Source of the DNA: Odiellus spinosus
Taxonomy: Eukaryota; Arthropoda; Arachnida; Opiliones; Phalangiidae
Assembly: GCA_963920705.1 (NCBI GenBank)
Contig: OY987238.1
Location: 14,316,183-14,380,182, forward strand
Length of the DNA: 64,000 bases
Direction of reading: 5' to 3'
Part shown: one piece after another, positions 11,423-23,344 of the stretch
Numbering within the stretch: the first letter of the stretch is position 1
Layout of the letters: every line of letters begins with the position of its first letter
Position numbers and translations under genes: made by a program
The notes under the pieces: generated by a model
The model's database searches: none
The model's input: the letters and a program-made list of their open reading frames with translations, nothing else
What the model was told of the DNA's origin: nothing

Positions 11423-12274
11423 TCTAAAGGGGGGGGGGAAAGAAGTTAAAAAGCATCACAAAAAGGAGAAACAAAAATGATTTTATTTAATAATACTGTG
11501 AAACTGGATCATGGATTCGCGTAATTAACTTAAGGGGCCACTAATAACGTAATGAAGGAGCGCGCACGCGCACCTTTGCTAGCAATCGTATATTAAAATA
11601 ACAGATGAGTAAATAAACTGATAGCAAAAGCGAGCTAGCCGTTGAATAAGTCTTTTGTCGTCCTCCAAAATAATTTTCGATAAAATTGTTCAACCATCTC
11701 GTTTAAGCTCAACTTTGAATCGATCTAAAGCTAGCCAGATTAACCTACGACCCTGAAAGTCCTACTTTATTTATTTAGATAGATATTGTATAGTTAATAA
11801 AAATAAACTATAAATTAGCTTAATCTTCATAATTCCATTATCCCTTTTATCTTTCTAATTACGGTTAACTTCGCGCGAAATGAACACTTAATACTCGTGG
11901 GTACTGATTAGCTTCGCAACCCTTTGTATTTAGCCCGTTAATGGTCTACTGCAGTTTGTATATTGATGTTAATAAAGAAATTCCTTCGGGGATGATTTTT
12001 CAAAGAAGAATAAATAAATAAAAATAAAAATCTAAACTGGATTTCGGCCTGGTCTCTCTTCTCTAAAAGAATATATAATTAGCATAGACATTAATAAACA
12101 AAATTACGGAAGACGAATATTTAACAGAGACAAAACAGGCATCGAACGAGCTCGCTAAACTATACACCAGATAACATAATTGTATAGCATTTTTCACGAG
12201 TGTAAAAGTTTAGTCAGAAATAAGAATAATTTCGCATTTAAAATCACAGAAATTCAAAGTCTGCAATTTAACAA
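11423..12274. other. Intergenic, nothing recognised
   Basis: Begins with a G-run at 11429-11438. No gene or bounded repeat. Confidence 0.4.
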
Positions 12275-12281
12275 TTTTCAA

Positions 12282-12598
12282 CAAGAATCCATTCAGGTTC
12301 CATAAGAATATGGGAGCGTAGCTTTAGCCTCTGGTACCATCCTCCCAAACTTTGTAACAAAAGTTCGTCCGCAATTTTCGCCACATTTGTACGCTTAGAT
12401 CTTTTTTCGGTCGGCTCCATTTTTATTACCCAAAATATTACGTCAAGGTCGTTAGTGGCGCGGGTTAATAATATAATGTCAGGAGCGATTTACTTGAAAA
12501 ATCGATTCGAAGCGGACGAACTTTCGCTACAAAGTTTGGGAGGATGGTTATTGAATCGCGGCCCTCCCATATTCTTATGGAACCTGAATGGATTCTTG
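12282..12598 (+). mobile_element. MITE family B, copy B2 (317 bp)
   Basis: CAAGAATCC...GGATTCTTG termini, exact 7-bp duplication TTTTCAA at 12275-12281 and 12599-12605. Near-identical to B3. Confidence 0.88.
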
Positions 12599-12605
12599 TT
12601 TTCAA

Positions 12606-13114
12606 AAATACAATTTTAACTGTTAAAAAACTATTGGGACTTCGTGGAAACATTTGATCCCAATTTAATTATACATTCTCTATTTAATAAATAGGTTCTT
12701 GTCTGTAGTATATTAAACCCATTATTATCTGGCTACTACTCTACTACTCAGTCCCGTAAATATAGAGGTTTGGAAAATTTGTTTAGTGACAAGCATCAGT
12801 GTCGAGGTCCTTCTTATCGGTATTCGTTCTCTTTACGTAATTTTCGCCTTGGGAGTCGCGGAACTCCGTAGGGATCTTAGGAAACTGAGGCGGGAAGCTC
12901 AAGAGCGAGATTGAGAGAGAGAGATGAAGAGGAAACCGTTTAAAAAAAAAATAATAATAAAGGTATCACGGGGCTTGAGATTTCGAAACGTAGGGGTGAG
13001 GAGAGCCAAAAGAAATTTAACTATCGCTTGCTCGAGGTATAAGGGAAACACCTTTTATATTTATACGAATTACAGAGAACAGTTTAGTTGAGATATAAAC
13101 GTAGTTATACATTT
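12606..13114. other. Intergenic, nothing recognised
   Basis: A GC-richer, GAGA-rich patch at about 12840-12935 could be untranslated or regulatory sequence of the transporter gene, but there is no direct sign. Confidence 0.3.
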
Positions 13115-13310
13115 TTAAAGGGAGAATGAAACGTCATATTAATAATTCTTTACGCTTTCATGTTTTTGTTTTCCCCAATTGATTGAGAATGTTAAGCCTA
13201 CTTTCTTGATAAGTTTAAACGATTTCAAGCTTAGTATTTGGTTTTGGATTTGAGATACGGTCACTCTAGCGTATCCCAAATCGATTTTATTCGATAAAAT
13301 AAAAAGATGT
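13115..13310. mobile_element. Unpaired left end of a TTAA-type element
   Basis: TTAA at 13115-13118 followed by AGGGAGAATGAAAC. A possible partner is TATCCCT just after C1 (about 14079-14085). If that is right, F3 and C1 were both inserted into one E-like element. Confidence 0.4.
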
Positions 13311-13580
13311 ATTCATACTAGGCCTTGGAATCGATTTAAATCGTTTCAAATCGTTTCGCTTGAGTCGTGTGAACGGGAAACCGTCTTTTCTCGAATCGAT
13401 TTGATTCGATTTCTCGAAACTGCTTCGGGAACCAGTTTCGTACCGATTCGGCTGGTTTCAACAATCGATAGATGAAGCTACGATAAATCGATTTATAATG
13501 ATAACGCGTGAACACGTGACGCTTAAACGATTCCTGTCTTTGATTTAATCGATTAAGAAATGATAGTGTGACCGTAGCTG
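13311..13580. mobile_element. Family F dispersed element, copy F3 (inverted relative to F2)
   Basis: Starts near TTCATACTAGG and ends AGTGTGACCGTAGCTG, matching the two ends of F2 on the other strand. Core ACTGCTTCGGGAACCAGTTT. Confidence 0.6.
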
Positions 13581-13599
13581 ATTCATTATTATTTCATCT

Positions 13600-13745
13600 A
13601 AAAGGTTGTTGAAGCCGAATCGATAATTGAAACTGGTTCCCGAAGCAGTCGATTCAAATCAATTCGAGAAAAACGGTTTCCCGTTTACGAAACTGCAGCG
13701 AAACGTTTGGAAACGGTTTAAATCGACTCCAAGGGATAGAACGAA
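13600..13745. mobile_element. Family F fragment
   Basis: A second, partial F copy in opposite orientation (GGTTGTTGAAGCCGAATCG, TTCCCGAAGCAGTCGATTC). Confidence 0.5.
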
Positions 13746-13782
13746 CTATGTCTTTATGGTCTGAAGTTTTTAACCGTGTTAC

Positions 13783-14071
13783 CAAGAAGGATCAGATAAG
13801 GAGAGGAAAAGTGGGGCTGCGTTGAGTTAGAGAGAGAAGAGCCAACCTCCCACTCGGGTGGAAAGGGGGGATAGGAAATTCTCGAGGTAAACTGTTGTCA
13901 CGTGGTCGCTATCTAGCGCGTCTCATAAAGGATTCGTTTTACCCACGCGACAACAATTTACCACGAAGCATCTCTACCCCCGTCTGTCCCCCGTTCTCCC
14001 AGAGTGGGAGTTTAGGCCGACGCAGGAGCCGCGCCGTTCCCACTTTTCCTCTCCTTATCTGATCCTTCTTG
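13783..14071 (+). mobile_element. MITE family C, copy C1 (289 bp)
   Basis: Terminal inverted repeat CAAGAAGGATCAGATAAGGA, extending about 35 bp. Exact 7-bp duplication GTGTTAC at 13776-13782 and 14072-14078. Inner inverted pair: TGTTGTCACGTGG and the near-complement CCACGCGACAACA. Confidence 0.9.
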
Positions 14072-14085
14072 GTGTTACTATCCCT

Positions 14086-14289
14086 TTGGGTAAGAAAAAG
14101 GCTTAGAAAGAAGCGAAAACAAAAAAGAGGGAATTGCCAGAGAAAGCGAGAAGCGAGGGACTCGATCATTTTTCGGTCTGGGGAAAAAAAAAACCGAGCT
14201 TGTTTCATTCTAGTCTGATAGCTATAGCTGAATTCCCTTCTAGTCTCAAACTTCTAGCAATCCCGCTCTAGTAGGGAACAACCCTCTTT
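14086..14289. other. Spacer between C1 and the GAGA-rich block
   Basis: No gene seen. Confidence 0.3.
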
Positions 14290-14560
14290 GTTGAGCTCCC
14301 ATAGAGAGTACAGAGAGAGAAAGAGAGTTGAGACTCGAAGAGGAGAGAGAGGAAAAGGCGAACGGCCACCAAAACACCACACTCCGGACTTTTCCTTCGA
14401 GAGGAACAGTCGACTCGGGAGAGTTTCCAAGCTTCAAACTGAAACGAAACTCATCTCGAAACCAGCACGTGCGCTTAAGAAGAACCAACCCACCTAGACG
14501 AGTTCGCACGATAAAAATTATAAAACGAGTGACCGAAGAACAAGAAACGTCGCGCTAATT
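14290..14560 (+). promoter_or_regulatory. Candidate promoter / 5' untranslated exon of the transporter gene
   Basis: Less AT-rich than its surroundings, with GAGAGAGAAAGAGAG tracts (GAGA-factor-like) followed by AAC-rich sequence and a CACGTG E-box near 14466. It lies 2 kb upstream of the transporter ATG on the same strand. Function is inferred from composition only; overlapping open frames on both strands have no protein character. Confidence 0.22.
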
Positions 14561-14597
14561 AAGTTAAAAACGTTTATCGTGGAATTTGATAAAACGT

Positions 14598-14905
14598 TTC
14601 TGTCGCGGTGTTTGCTATCGTTTTTGCAACGTTAGGAACATTTTTCCGACGTTAGTAACGTTTTTGCAACGTTTGGTAACGTTAGATATCTTTTTGCAAC
14701 GTTTAGTAACGTCTGGAACGTTTTTGCAACGTTTAGTAAAGTTTTGCAACGTCTGGAACGTTTTGCAACGTCTGGAACGTTTTTGCAACGTCTGGAACGT
14801 TTTTGCAACGTCTGGAACGTTTTTGCAACGTTTGGCAACGTTATTACAACGTTTGATAACATTTTTGCAACGTTTATTATTGTTTTTGCAACGCCAACGT
14901 TAAGT
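14598..14905. repeat. Minisatellite, unit about 19-20 bp (GGAACGTTTTTGCAACGTCT)
   Basis: About 14 degenerate copies built on the partly self-complementary words AACGTT and CAACGT. Open frames across it come from the repeat. Confidence 0.85.
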
Positions 14906-15371
14906 ATTGTTTAGAAAACGTTTAGCTAAAGAATATTATCGCCTACGTCACTATTTTGCTTCTTCATCGTCTAACTAATGCGTTCCCCAGTTAAATTGAA
15001 TGATATTATTTATCTAGGATATAATTCTAGCCCGAACGGGTCCGTTTTTCTTCTATTTGAAACAATATTACAAGGCAAGAAACGTTTCGAAGAATAAAAG
15101 CTAAGAAGAAAAAAAAAAAAAAAGCCGCGAGTGGCTGAATTTGATAAAAAAAAGTGGAGAAAAAAAAAAAAACGGAAAAGTATCCTAGAAAAGAATGCAT
15201 TTACTTGAAAAGAATCGGTTCTCACGAAACGTATTTTTCTTGCGATCTTTCAATCAAATACCAACAACGTAAAAGGATTCCCTCGACAAAATTGATTTCC
15301 GTTTCCGGATTTCTACAGTTTCAATTGATTGAAAACACCGAATAACAAATCTCGTTAATCTAATATTAAGA
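14906..15371. other. Spacer between two minisatellites
   Basis: Contains A-runs at about 15107-15123 and 15155-15172. No gene seen. Confidence 0.35.
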
Positions 15372-16327
15372 AATCGTTTAAAGAAACATCAGATCTACGA
15401 GTTACGTTTAAAGAAACATCGAACCTACGAATCTTGTTCAAAGAAACATCAGATCTACGAATCGTGTTTAAATAAACATCAGATCTACGAGTAACGTTTA
15501 AAGAAACATCGAACCTACGAATCTTGTTCAAAGAAACATCAGATCTACGAATCGTGTTTAAAGAAACATCAGATCTACTGCGAATATTGTTTAAAGAAAC
15601 ATCAGATCTAATCGGGTTTAAAGAAACATCAGATCTAATCGGGTTTAAAGAAACATCAGATCTAATCGGGTTTAAAGAAACATCAGATCTAATCGGGTTT
15701 AAAGAAACATCAGATCTAATCGGGTTTAAAGAAACATCAGATCTAATCGGGTTTAAAGAAACATCAGATCTAATCGGGTTTAAAGAAACATCAGATCTAA
15801 TCGGGTTTAAAGAAACATCAGATCTAATCGGGTTTAAAGAAACGTCAGATCTACTACGAATCGTGTTTAAAGAAACGTCAGATCTACGAATAGTGTTTAA
15901 AGAAACATTAGATCTACTATGAATCGTGTTTAAAGAAACATTAGATCTACGAATCGTGTTTAAAGAAACATCAGATCTACGAATCGTGTTTAAAGAAACA
16001 TCAGATCTACGAATCGTGTTTAAAGAAACATCAGATCTACGAATCGTCTTTAAAGAAACATCAGATCTACGAATCGTCTTTAAAGAAACATCAGATCTAC
16101 GAATCGTGTTTAAAGAAACATCAGATCTACTTCGAATACTGTTTAAAGAAACATCAGATCTATAGTTCGAATATTGTTTAAAGAAACATCAGATCTACTT
16201 CGAATATTGTTTAAACAAACATCAGATCTACTACGAATCGTGTTTAAAGAAACATCAGATCTACTACGAATCGTGTTTAAAGAAACATCAGATCTACTTC
16301 GAATATTTTTTAAAGAAACATCAGATC
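15372..16327. repeat. Minisatellite, unit 27/30/33 bp (TTTAAAGAAACATCAGATCT core)
   Basis: About 33 units. A homogeneous block of nine 27-bp units at about 15605-15850 is flanked by 30- and 33-bp units that carry ACGAATCGTG between cores. All periods are multiples of three, so one plus-strand frame stays open and reads FKETSDLIG or FKETSDLRIV repeatedly, broken by one TGA near 15920. It ends about 230 bp before the transporter ATG. Confidence 0.93.
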
Positions 16328-16559
16328 GGCATCCATAACTGCGAATAAAATTACAGCCGCCACTGTTAAACTAAGTTAGGAGACAATTATTCAAATTCTT
16401 TTACCACCAAAGTGCGTGGATTGTTTAAATTTATGGTCACACGATTATTATAAGTCACGATTGTTTAACAAAATTAACCAAGATTCAAATTAATTGAGTA
16501 TTAATTACAAAGATAATTACTAAGTTCCATATCCCAGAATGGAAATAATACCCTAAAGA

Positions 16560-17145
16560 ATGGGAGACACCCATGGTAAGAAACTAGCGGAACCCGAGCC
16601 CCAGGATTCCGGCGCGAGTCCTCGGAAGCAAACGGTCTCGGCTTCGGCTCCTAACAGTCCGGCTTTGACCAATGGAGGGGCCCGTCCCAAACCGGTTAAA
16701 CCCCAGTCCATGGAGGACGCTTGTAGGTCGGTATCTTTGAGACGGTTTAAAGGAGGCGGTGGTAGCGGTTCGCAAAGTTCTTTCGCGAGTGGTACAGCGA
16801 GACGGTGCGTTTCGGTGGACGACCATATCGGTCGGTTTAACCGCGACATTGATTTCGACAACGAACCCGATTCCCCCGATGGGGATTTCGACCGTAATCT
16901 CTACGGGGATTATAGAGGACCTAGTCGGAGGTTTAAGACAACGTCGGTTCCGGCGTCCATTCTTAAGAAGAAGGACCCAAGAGTGACCATCAGGCAACAT
17001 TATTATCCGGAAGGCGGTTGGGGATGGGTTGTTTGTGTTTGCGCGTTTTTTGCCCAAGCTCTAAGTACCGGATTGTTACTGTCCTACGGTGTCCTATACG
17101 TCGAAGTACTTAGGCAGTTTGGAAGCCACAGGAAAGTTGAAGCCA
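16560..17145 (+). CDS. Monocarboxylate transporter-like protein (SLC16/MFS), first coding exon only
   Basis: Proton-coupled monocarboxylate-type transporter of the plasma membrane, by family. ATG 16560 is preceded in frame by TAA at 16554-16556, and TATCCCAG at 16530-16537 could be the acceptor of an upstream untranslated exon. The exon encodes 195 residues. Residues 1-140 are a long, polar, Ser/Pro/Arg-rich cytosolic tail (GGGG at 65-68, acidic stretch at 97-112). Residues 149-156, YPEGGWGW, are the conserved MCT motif that opens transmembrane helix 1, followed by hydrophobic VVCVCAFFAQALSTGLLLSYGVLYVEVL. The exon ends after QFGSHRKVEA at the donor GTAAGT (17146-17151), splitting a codon after its first base. 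SLC16 proteins continue here with a W-I-G motif, which was not found downstream. Codon use is GC-richer than the surroundings, as expected of a real exon. Which SLC16 subgroup is open. Confidence 0.88.
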
Positions 17146-17830
17146 GTAAGTGAAGTTTTTTTTAACAATAATCTTAATTACTTTGACATAATCTGGGTTT
17201 CGTTACTTGTCGAGATATGGTTGGATTCAGGCACTAGACTATACGTATACGATCGAAACAAGAGTGATTTTGAAGGAGACTCGTGTCAGTAACCCTTTAA
17301 TTTATCATTGTTCCCCGAAAGGAAGGTCATGAACTCTGTCTCTAGACCAATATATATAAATCTAACGACTTATATCTCGCGGGCGAACATTGAAATCCCA
17401 AGACGATACATACATCAACTCTAACTGTCTATGCCAGGTTATAGCTTTTTTTTTTTTCGTAAAGAGAGAGAAAATCAAGTTGTAGGAAACCATAGATCAT
17501 CGCTTACATTTCACCGCACCTTTAATTTAACCCTTTATATTTAGAGCATAACCGAGAGTAATAATAACATGATATTTATATATTTTACTGAGTTTTTAAG
17601 GTTTTTTTAAATCATATTCAAGAATATCTTTAAAATTTTTATTTTTTTAATTGTTTTATTTCTTATTCTTTGAAATTTAAAAATTGATAAAACTAGTTCA
17701 TCTTGATTTATGTAGAGTGGTATGAATGTTCAACAACGCGAAACGGTTAAAACGTTTAAGGGTGATAATAAAGGCGCGTTCACACTGTTAACTTCCAATA
17801 TACTTCTCTAGATACGTCTATCTATCTAAG
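17146..17830 (+). other. Start of the presumed large intron of the transporter gene
   Basis: Follows the donor site at 17146. No second exon recognised. Poly-T near 17447-17457. Confidence 0.5.
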
Positions 17831-18246
17831 CAGAGGTATATAATAACCCCCTTCGGGGGGGAAGTGTGAAAGCCCCTATACTACCAATGCTAAAAATCAC
17901 GAAGAACAAGAGCCCGCTGCTGACTATCTAGGCCACTAGCTCGCGCTGGACTTCTCAATGTCGCTACTCTAGTAAATGGTCTTTGTATAAACAAGACGGC
18001 TCGATTTGTGTTTGAATCCTGTCTCGGGAGTCAGGCTGTCTGTTAAAATGGAGTCGAAGGTTGACTTCGGCTCGCGAGTTCCGGAAGCGCGCGTAGGGAA
18101 AATTTAGTCAGGTTCAAAATGGTGTAACTAATTTTTGGGAGTAAAGCGGTGTGTCGATCCGCCGCGATTTACGACGGGCACTCGTTGTTCGTCGATTTTG
18201 CCTACCTTTCATACTTCCCCCCGAAGGGGGTTATTATATACCTCTG
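17831..18246 (+). mobile_element. MITE family D, copy D1 (416 bp)
   Basis: Termini CAGAGGTATATAATAAC and its complement, directly followed inside by a CCCCTTCGGGGGG hairpin. D2 (43042-43459) is the same element inverted. CAGAGG ends suggest the hAT group, but an 8-bp target duplication was not seen (flanks TATCTAAG and ATATTAAA). Confidence 0.85.
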
Positions 18247-18696
18247 ATATTAAAAAGTAATATTCAAAAATAAACTTAAAGTTAAAAATGATAACAATAT
18301 ATATAACGTTTTACGTACACGTTCCCGTTTAAATATCTCTTAAATCGTAACGTTTAAATGAGAATGGGTGGCCCTAAATTTGAGTCAAAGCTATAGGCGT
18401 AGGCGATTTAAAAGGGTGCAACCCTTAGTCCCGAATCAATTCGAATTTACAGCAGATATAAACCTAGTCTCATTATTATTTGAACTATTTAGTTACAATA
18501 TTAAAGATAGGAGTATAACTTTGTATACGCTGTAAATTTAAATTGATTAAGACCATAGAAAAACTCTTAGCAACAAAGTGGCAGTTAATCTGTCATTTTT
18601 TAATTACAGTTTGTCTAATTAAGAGAATATGTCATAAAACGCGTAACAATTAGGTTTGCGTTTTCAAAATGTATTTTTATTTAAATTAAGCTTATA
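18247..18696. other. Intronic, nothing recognised
   Basis: AT-rich, no repeat boundary seen. Confidence 0.4.
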
Positions 18697-18811
18697 TTAA
18701 AGCGAGGCGTTGACTGATTTTTCATGAAATCAGAATGGAAAGATCGTTAAGTACGATAAAACTAATAATTCATAGGGATTCGAAATAAAAATCGTGACAC
18801 CCTCACTTTAA
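18697..18811. mobile_element. TTAA-type MITE, family I, copy I1 (107 bp)
   Basis: TTAA at 18697-18700 and 18808-18811. Left end AGCGAGGCGTTGACTG, right end GTGACACCCTCACT, imperfect inverted repeats. Confidence 0.65.
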
Positions 18812-19089
18812 CTATATATATATAGCGAAATAAATACGGTTATATATTTCTAACGTGAACTAGATTCGTATTGTTTCTATATTTACAGCGCATGCGTGTA
18901 TAAATCGGGCCATCTTTTGTCTATTTTAATTATACAGACTTGCACAGAACGCGCAAGGTCGCTAATTCCAATAATATTTGCATAAAATGGGTTAGATTCC
19001 TAAGATAATTAAGTTTTCAGAGTATATTGCTACAAATTTACATTTTGTAGGTTTATTTCAAATCAAATAGCAAATAATCCTAACTATAA
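18812..19089. other. Intronic, nothing recognised
   Basis: AT-rich, no gene. Confidence 0.35.
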
Positions 19090-19245
19090 CAATAGGTGGA
19101 AGAGTCCAAATTACTCGAGTCAGACAGGGGGGTGATGACTTTTTTGGCTTTTTTTAAGTGATGGCCTATGACGTTTACCCGAATCTTTGCTGATAGTATA
19201 AAGCTCGGTGGCGTTGTTTACTTTTATGGAAAAAATTGATAAATT
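19090..19245 (-). repeat. Solitary diverged monomer of the 171-bp satellite
   Basis: GGAAGAGTCCAAATTACTCG, then AGACAGGGGGGTGATGACTTTTTTGGC, TTTTTAAGTGATG and GTTTACTTTTATGGA. This is the complement of the unit arrayed at 28.7-30.1 kb, in the same order. Confidence 0.7.
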
Positions 19246-20377
19246 TTTGGTAATATTCATAGAAAAGCTGGAAGATATTTAGAAGAACATTTGCAACACC
19301 TGCCACTCCGATTCTCAGCAGTTCGTGTTTGAGAAAAATAAAGTTGAAATAAATATTACTCTTTCAATTCTTTGTAAGTTTCTAGCGTTCTTACAAATCA
19401 ATAAAACAAAGAAAAAAGCGTACCAAAAGTCGTTAGAAAAACAAAGGTCAAAAACATTTGGAACAATAAACTCGTCGGGTATTACTGGACCATGGAAAAG
19501 TACATAATATACGGAGCCCAAGTTCTATTTACTTTCACACGTTAAGCCTTGGCTTCTTCTCTAGTTTCGGCATAAAAATTCAACGCATAAAAGTAGCTTA
19601 CACAATCAAAAGTTCTGAACTTATTCTTGAAAAGTTATTAAATGGATATGGTCACACTCCAAAAACATTCAACTGTTTTCTCGTAAAGAGAAGATTTTAC
19701 AGATTTGTGTCGATCGAAATTAGAATTTTCAGTGTCTAAATTTTCGCGCCATTTTTATTTCAATCTTTCGTGAAAAGCGCGCGAATTTCCGACGCGCCAA
19801 AAATGAATTTCGTTAATTTGAATGAAAACGGTCCAAATTGGAAATTTCCAACAGAATTCCACCAAATGAAATAACCCAATTTCAACCAAATTGAACCAAA
19901 TTTTTTCGTTCATTTGGTTTATTTGGTTGAATTTTAATTTGGACCATTTTAAACCAAATTCGATTTTCCTTATTTAAGGAAAGTCGATAACTCTATTATT
20001 CTATGGGATTATATTTAGACAGGAAATACAAAAATTGGACTACGTTGAGGGGAAATAAGAAAAAAACGTTATAAGCGTGTGATAATAATAACGCGAGTTT
20101 TGAATACGATGAACCAGCTTTTAAGTCATTCTATCATTGTATGTATTATTAAGCGTGTAGTTTGTGGCGTGTACGACGCTAATGGTACGCTAAAGATACG
20201 TGTAGAGCTTTCACGATACAGTCTTCCCGTTAATAGTTTCGATATTTCGCGACCATACCCGCCCTGGTGTACCTTAACATCATCAAAGGGTTAATGACAC
20301 GAATCTTGTATACTAGACTACCTAAAATATCAACCCATTTTTCTTAGCTTTAACTTTTTCGCTTTTTTTATCAATAT
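19246..20377. other. Intronic, with an ACCAAAT-rich patch
   Basis: 19850-19965 is degenerate simple sequence of ACCAAAT/ATTTGGT words in both orientations. The remainder shows nothing. Confidence 0.4.
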
Positions 20378-20714
20378 CAGAAGCCGATGAAACCCTCCTT
20401 TGAAGTCTACTACTCCAATGTTCCATATGGCGCTCCTCTCTGTATGGGTAAAATTCACAATTTTACGAGTTAGAAGGGGTCCTACTTCATCCCCCCTGTC
20501 TACGCAAAATTGGAAATTCTCTCTCTCCACAAACGACGACGTTTTTTGGACGAACTCCGAGGCTGCTAGAGATATTCGCTCGACGAACTCCCGTTCCGAA
20601 AACATCGACCGTTAGGAGGCGTACGGATCGCGCCTTTTGAGAATAACCCATACAGAGAGGGGTAGACAAGACCCGGAAGTAATAGACTTCAAAGGAGGGT
20701 TTCATCGGCTTCTG
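20378..20714 (+). mobile_element. MITE family A, copy A3 (337 bp)
   Basis: Full-length with both 38-bp arms. The flanks TCAATAT and ATAACTT do not match, so the 7-bp duplication is lost or the copy is rearranged. Confidence 0.88.
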
Positions 20715-21424
20715 ATAACTTGAAAAGTCGATTTGAACATCCGAATCGATTTTAAAACGGTTTCAAAGTGTGATTAAGTTTGCGAGATTGATTTGACAAT
20801 TGGCCCAGCCGAATCGAGTTACGGGTAGCGTATTTACTTTAAAAATGTATCAACAAAGACAGTATATTTTTATTTATAACCAAAATCTATACCTTGATTA
20901 TTTCTAGATTTACAGCGTGTCATTATCCCTTTAAACCTATCCGCGTTACCGGAGAGAGTTGAACTATAATTTAGATGTTTACGCATTAGTGGCACGTACT
21001 AGACGAATGGTACGCTGTCTATATTTCAATTTAAAATTAGCGATTAAAACCAAATTTCCTAAATTTCGAGCCGAAAAAAGAAATTACGCCATTCCCGAAA
21101 TTAGAAAATGAAAAAAAGTTCGCCTCTTGTGGCTAACAACGTTTAATTCTAAGGATTAGCACGCGCGTAAAGTTACAATTATCATAGTTGCACGAATAGA
21201 GACAGAGAGATCGAACTTAAAAACTGGCTTACAGAAGAAGAAGAAAAAAAAAGCTAACGTAAAGCTTAATTAACATACGGGTTCGTGACCTTTTAGATTA
21301 CGAGCGTGGGACCACGTGCAAGATCTCTAATTTAGATTTGGTAGAATATACTGACTAGCGAGTTCTACCTATACCGAAGTTTATCAACAGATAAGATAAT
21401 ATATTTGATTAATTATCTGAATTT
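20715..21424. other. Intronic, nothing bounded
   Basis: CATTATCCCTTTAA at 20921-20934 resembles a single end of the AGGGATAATG element type. Otherwise nothing. Confidence 0.35.
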
Positions 21425-22045
21425 TAATTGGTCAGATTTCCCTCATTTTATGATCTTTGGATAGATTTCCCCAATTCTCTCTGAACTTTGATTAAATTTA
21501 CTCAATTCCCTGACCTTTTGGGTAAGTTTCCGAAATTCCCTGACCTTTTGGGTAAGTTTCCGAAATTCCCTGACCTTTTGGGTAAGTTTCCGAAATTCCC
21601 TGACCTTTTGGGTAAGTTTCCGCAATTCCCTGACCTTTTGAATAAATTCCCCCGAACTCCCTGACCTTTTTGGATAAATTTCCCCAATTCCCTGACCTTT
21701 TGGGTAAGTTTCCGCAATTCCCTGACCTTTTGGGTAAGTTTCCGAAATTCCCTGACCTTTGAATAAATTTCCCCCGAACTCCCTGACCTTTGAATAAATT
21801 TCCCCGAACTCCCTGACCTTTGAATAAATTTCCCCGAACTCCCTGACCATTTGAATAAATTTCCCCGAACTCCCTGACCTTTTGAATAAATTTCCCCGAA
21901 CTCCCTGACCTTTTGAATAAATTCCCCCGAACTCCCTGACCTTTTTGAATAAATTCCCCCGAACTCCCTGACCTTTTTGAATAAATTTCCCCGAATTCCC
22001 TGACCTTTTGGATAAATACCCGCAATTCTTGACCTATTCCAATAA
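21425..22045. repeat. Minisatellite, 30-bp unit with CCCTGACCTTTT core
   Basis: About 20 units. Two sub-types alternate: one continues GGGTAAGTTTCCGAAATT, the other GAATAAATTTCCCCGAACT. Units of 30 bp (sometimes 29 or 31) leave minus-strand frames open; these are not genes. Confidence 0.93.
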
Positions 22046-23344
22046 AGACTCTCACTAACCCTTGATCACATTTCGAGTTATATCCAATATTCCATTAAAA
22101 ACATTAAGTCATAAAAATAAAACAAGTTTGATTCGTATATTTGACGAGATATGTTTTTCAAAAATATTTGAATCTCACTGCGGGGGGCTTCCGTAAATAA
22201 CGGTACCAAATTATAGTGGAAATCCGGACCCTGAAGATGAGGGCATTTTAATGAAAGAAATGATACAATTTTTTAAAGACATTTATATAGCTATAATAAG
22301 TCCATTTACCTTTGAAAAAGTATAAAGGGAGACTGAAAGAAAAAATTGGAGTGTAGTACTTATTTTTAAGTCATAGCCCATCATTTAAAACTAGCCAAGT
22401 CGTCATCACCCCTGTCTGGCTGTCTGTCTGTCTTCCTTAGTTATTTTTTTCGCGTTCCTATCTCAATGATAATTACAGGAAGATCATAAGATGTAACTTT
22501 ATTTTAGAGAATACACCTTTTAGATTATATAGGTATCTTATAAAGACGAAATAATTACGTCATAGTTAACGCGTGAATACGTGCCCGAGTTACGTTATTA
22601 TTGGCAGGTGTAAGCTATAGTGGGGGGCCTCGGGTGCGGGTTGCCACGAAGGCACCATTAGCCAAACGCATCAGTTCAAAATATATAATTAGGAAAATGC
22701 CTAAGGTATTTTTTAATATCAAATCAACGCGATAAACAATTATAGGTAATTATTAGAGAGCGAGTAACAATACCGAGTGATATTGTCAAAAAAATATAAG
22801 GAAATTTTCTTCTAGCATAATTAAAATATTCAAATATCACGAGTCACCGCCACTTTAAAAATAAATCTGATAAAAAAATCATATTTCTGTGCCCCGAAGG
22901 TGGTGAAAATATATCAAAATACGTATTATACGGTTGAACACTAAAAAAACAAATACATCTTCGGCTTAAAATAAATAATTTCTACTTTCCAACAAAAAAA
23001 TACGCTGGTTTAACTTTTTTGCAATCATCAGATATAATAGTGTATAGGGATCGGAGCGTTCGTGGTTTAAAACAGGGGTCATTGAGGGGTCACGAGCGTG
23101 GATTTCGCGTTTTGGAAAAAATAAAAATAATCCCTTGGCGCGGGATTTCAAGTCTCTTGTGTAGCTACTGATCGGAGTCGTGATCGGACGACGACATTAA
23201 ATACCAGACCGAGTGCGCTTTCACAGAGCGAGACAGCAGGTGCCTCTTAAGGATCACAAAAAACACAAAAATACTTAAAGGGAAACGCAAATTGGATGAA
23301 GTTAAAAATATTTACTATAAAATTAACTTCTATTTAAAAATTAA
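22046..23344. other. Intronic, with a fragment of the 171-bp satellite unit
   Basis: 22355-22440 contains TTTTTAAGTCATAGCCCATC and GTCATCACCCCTGTCTGG, matching part of the 28.7 kb satellite unit. TATAAAGGGAGACTGAAAG at 22321 resembles a lone family-E end. Nothing else recognised. Confidence 0.45.

Noticed and set aside
21443..22055. Three minus-strand frames of 71-185 codons
   Set aside because: All are read-through of the 30-bp minisatellite.
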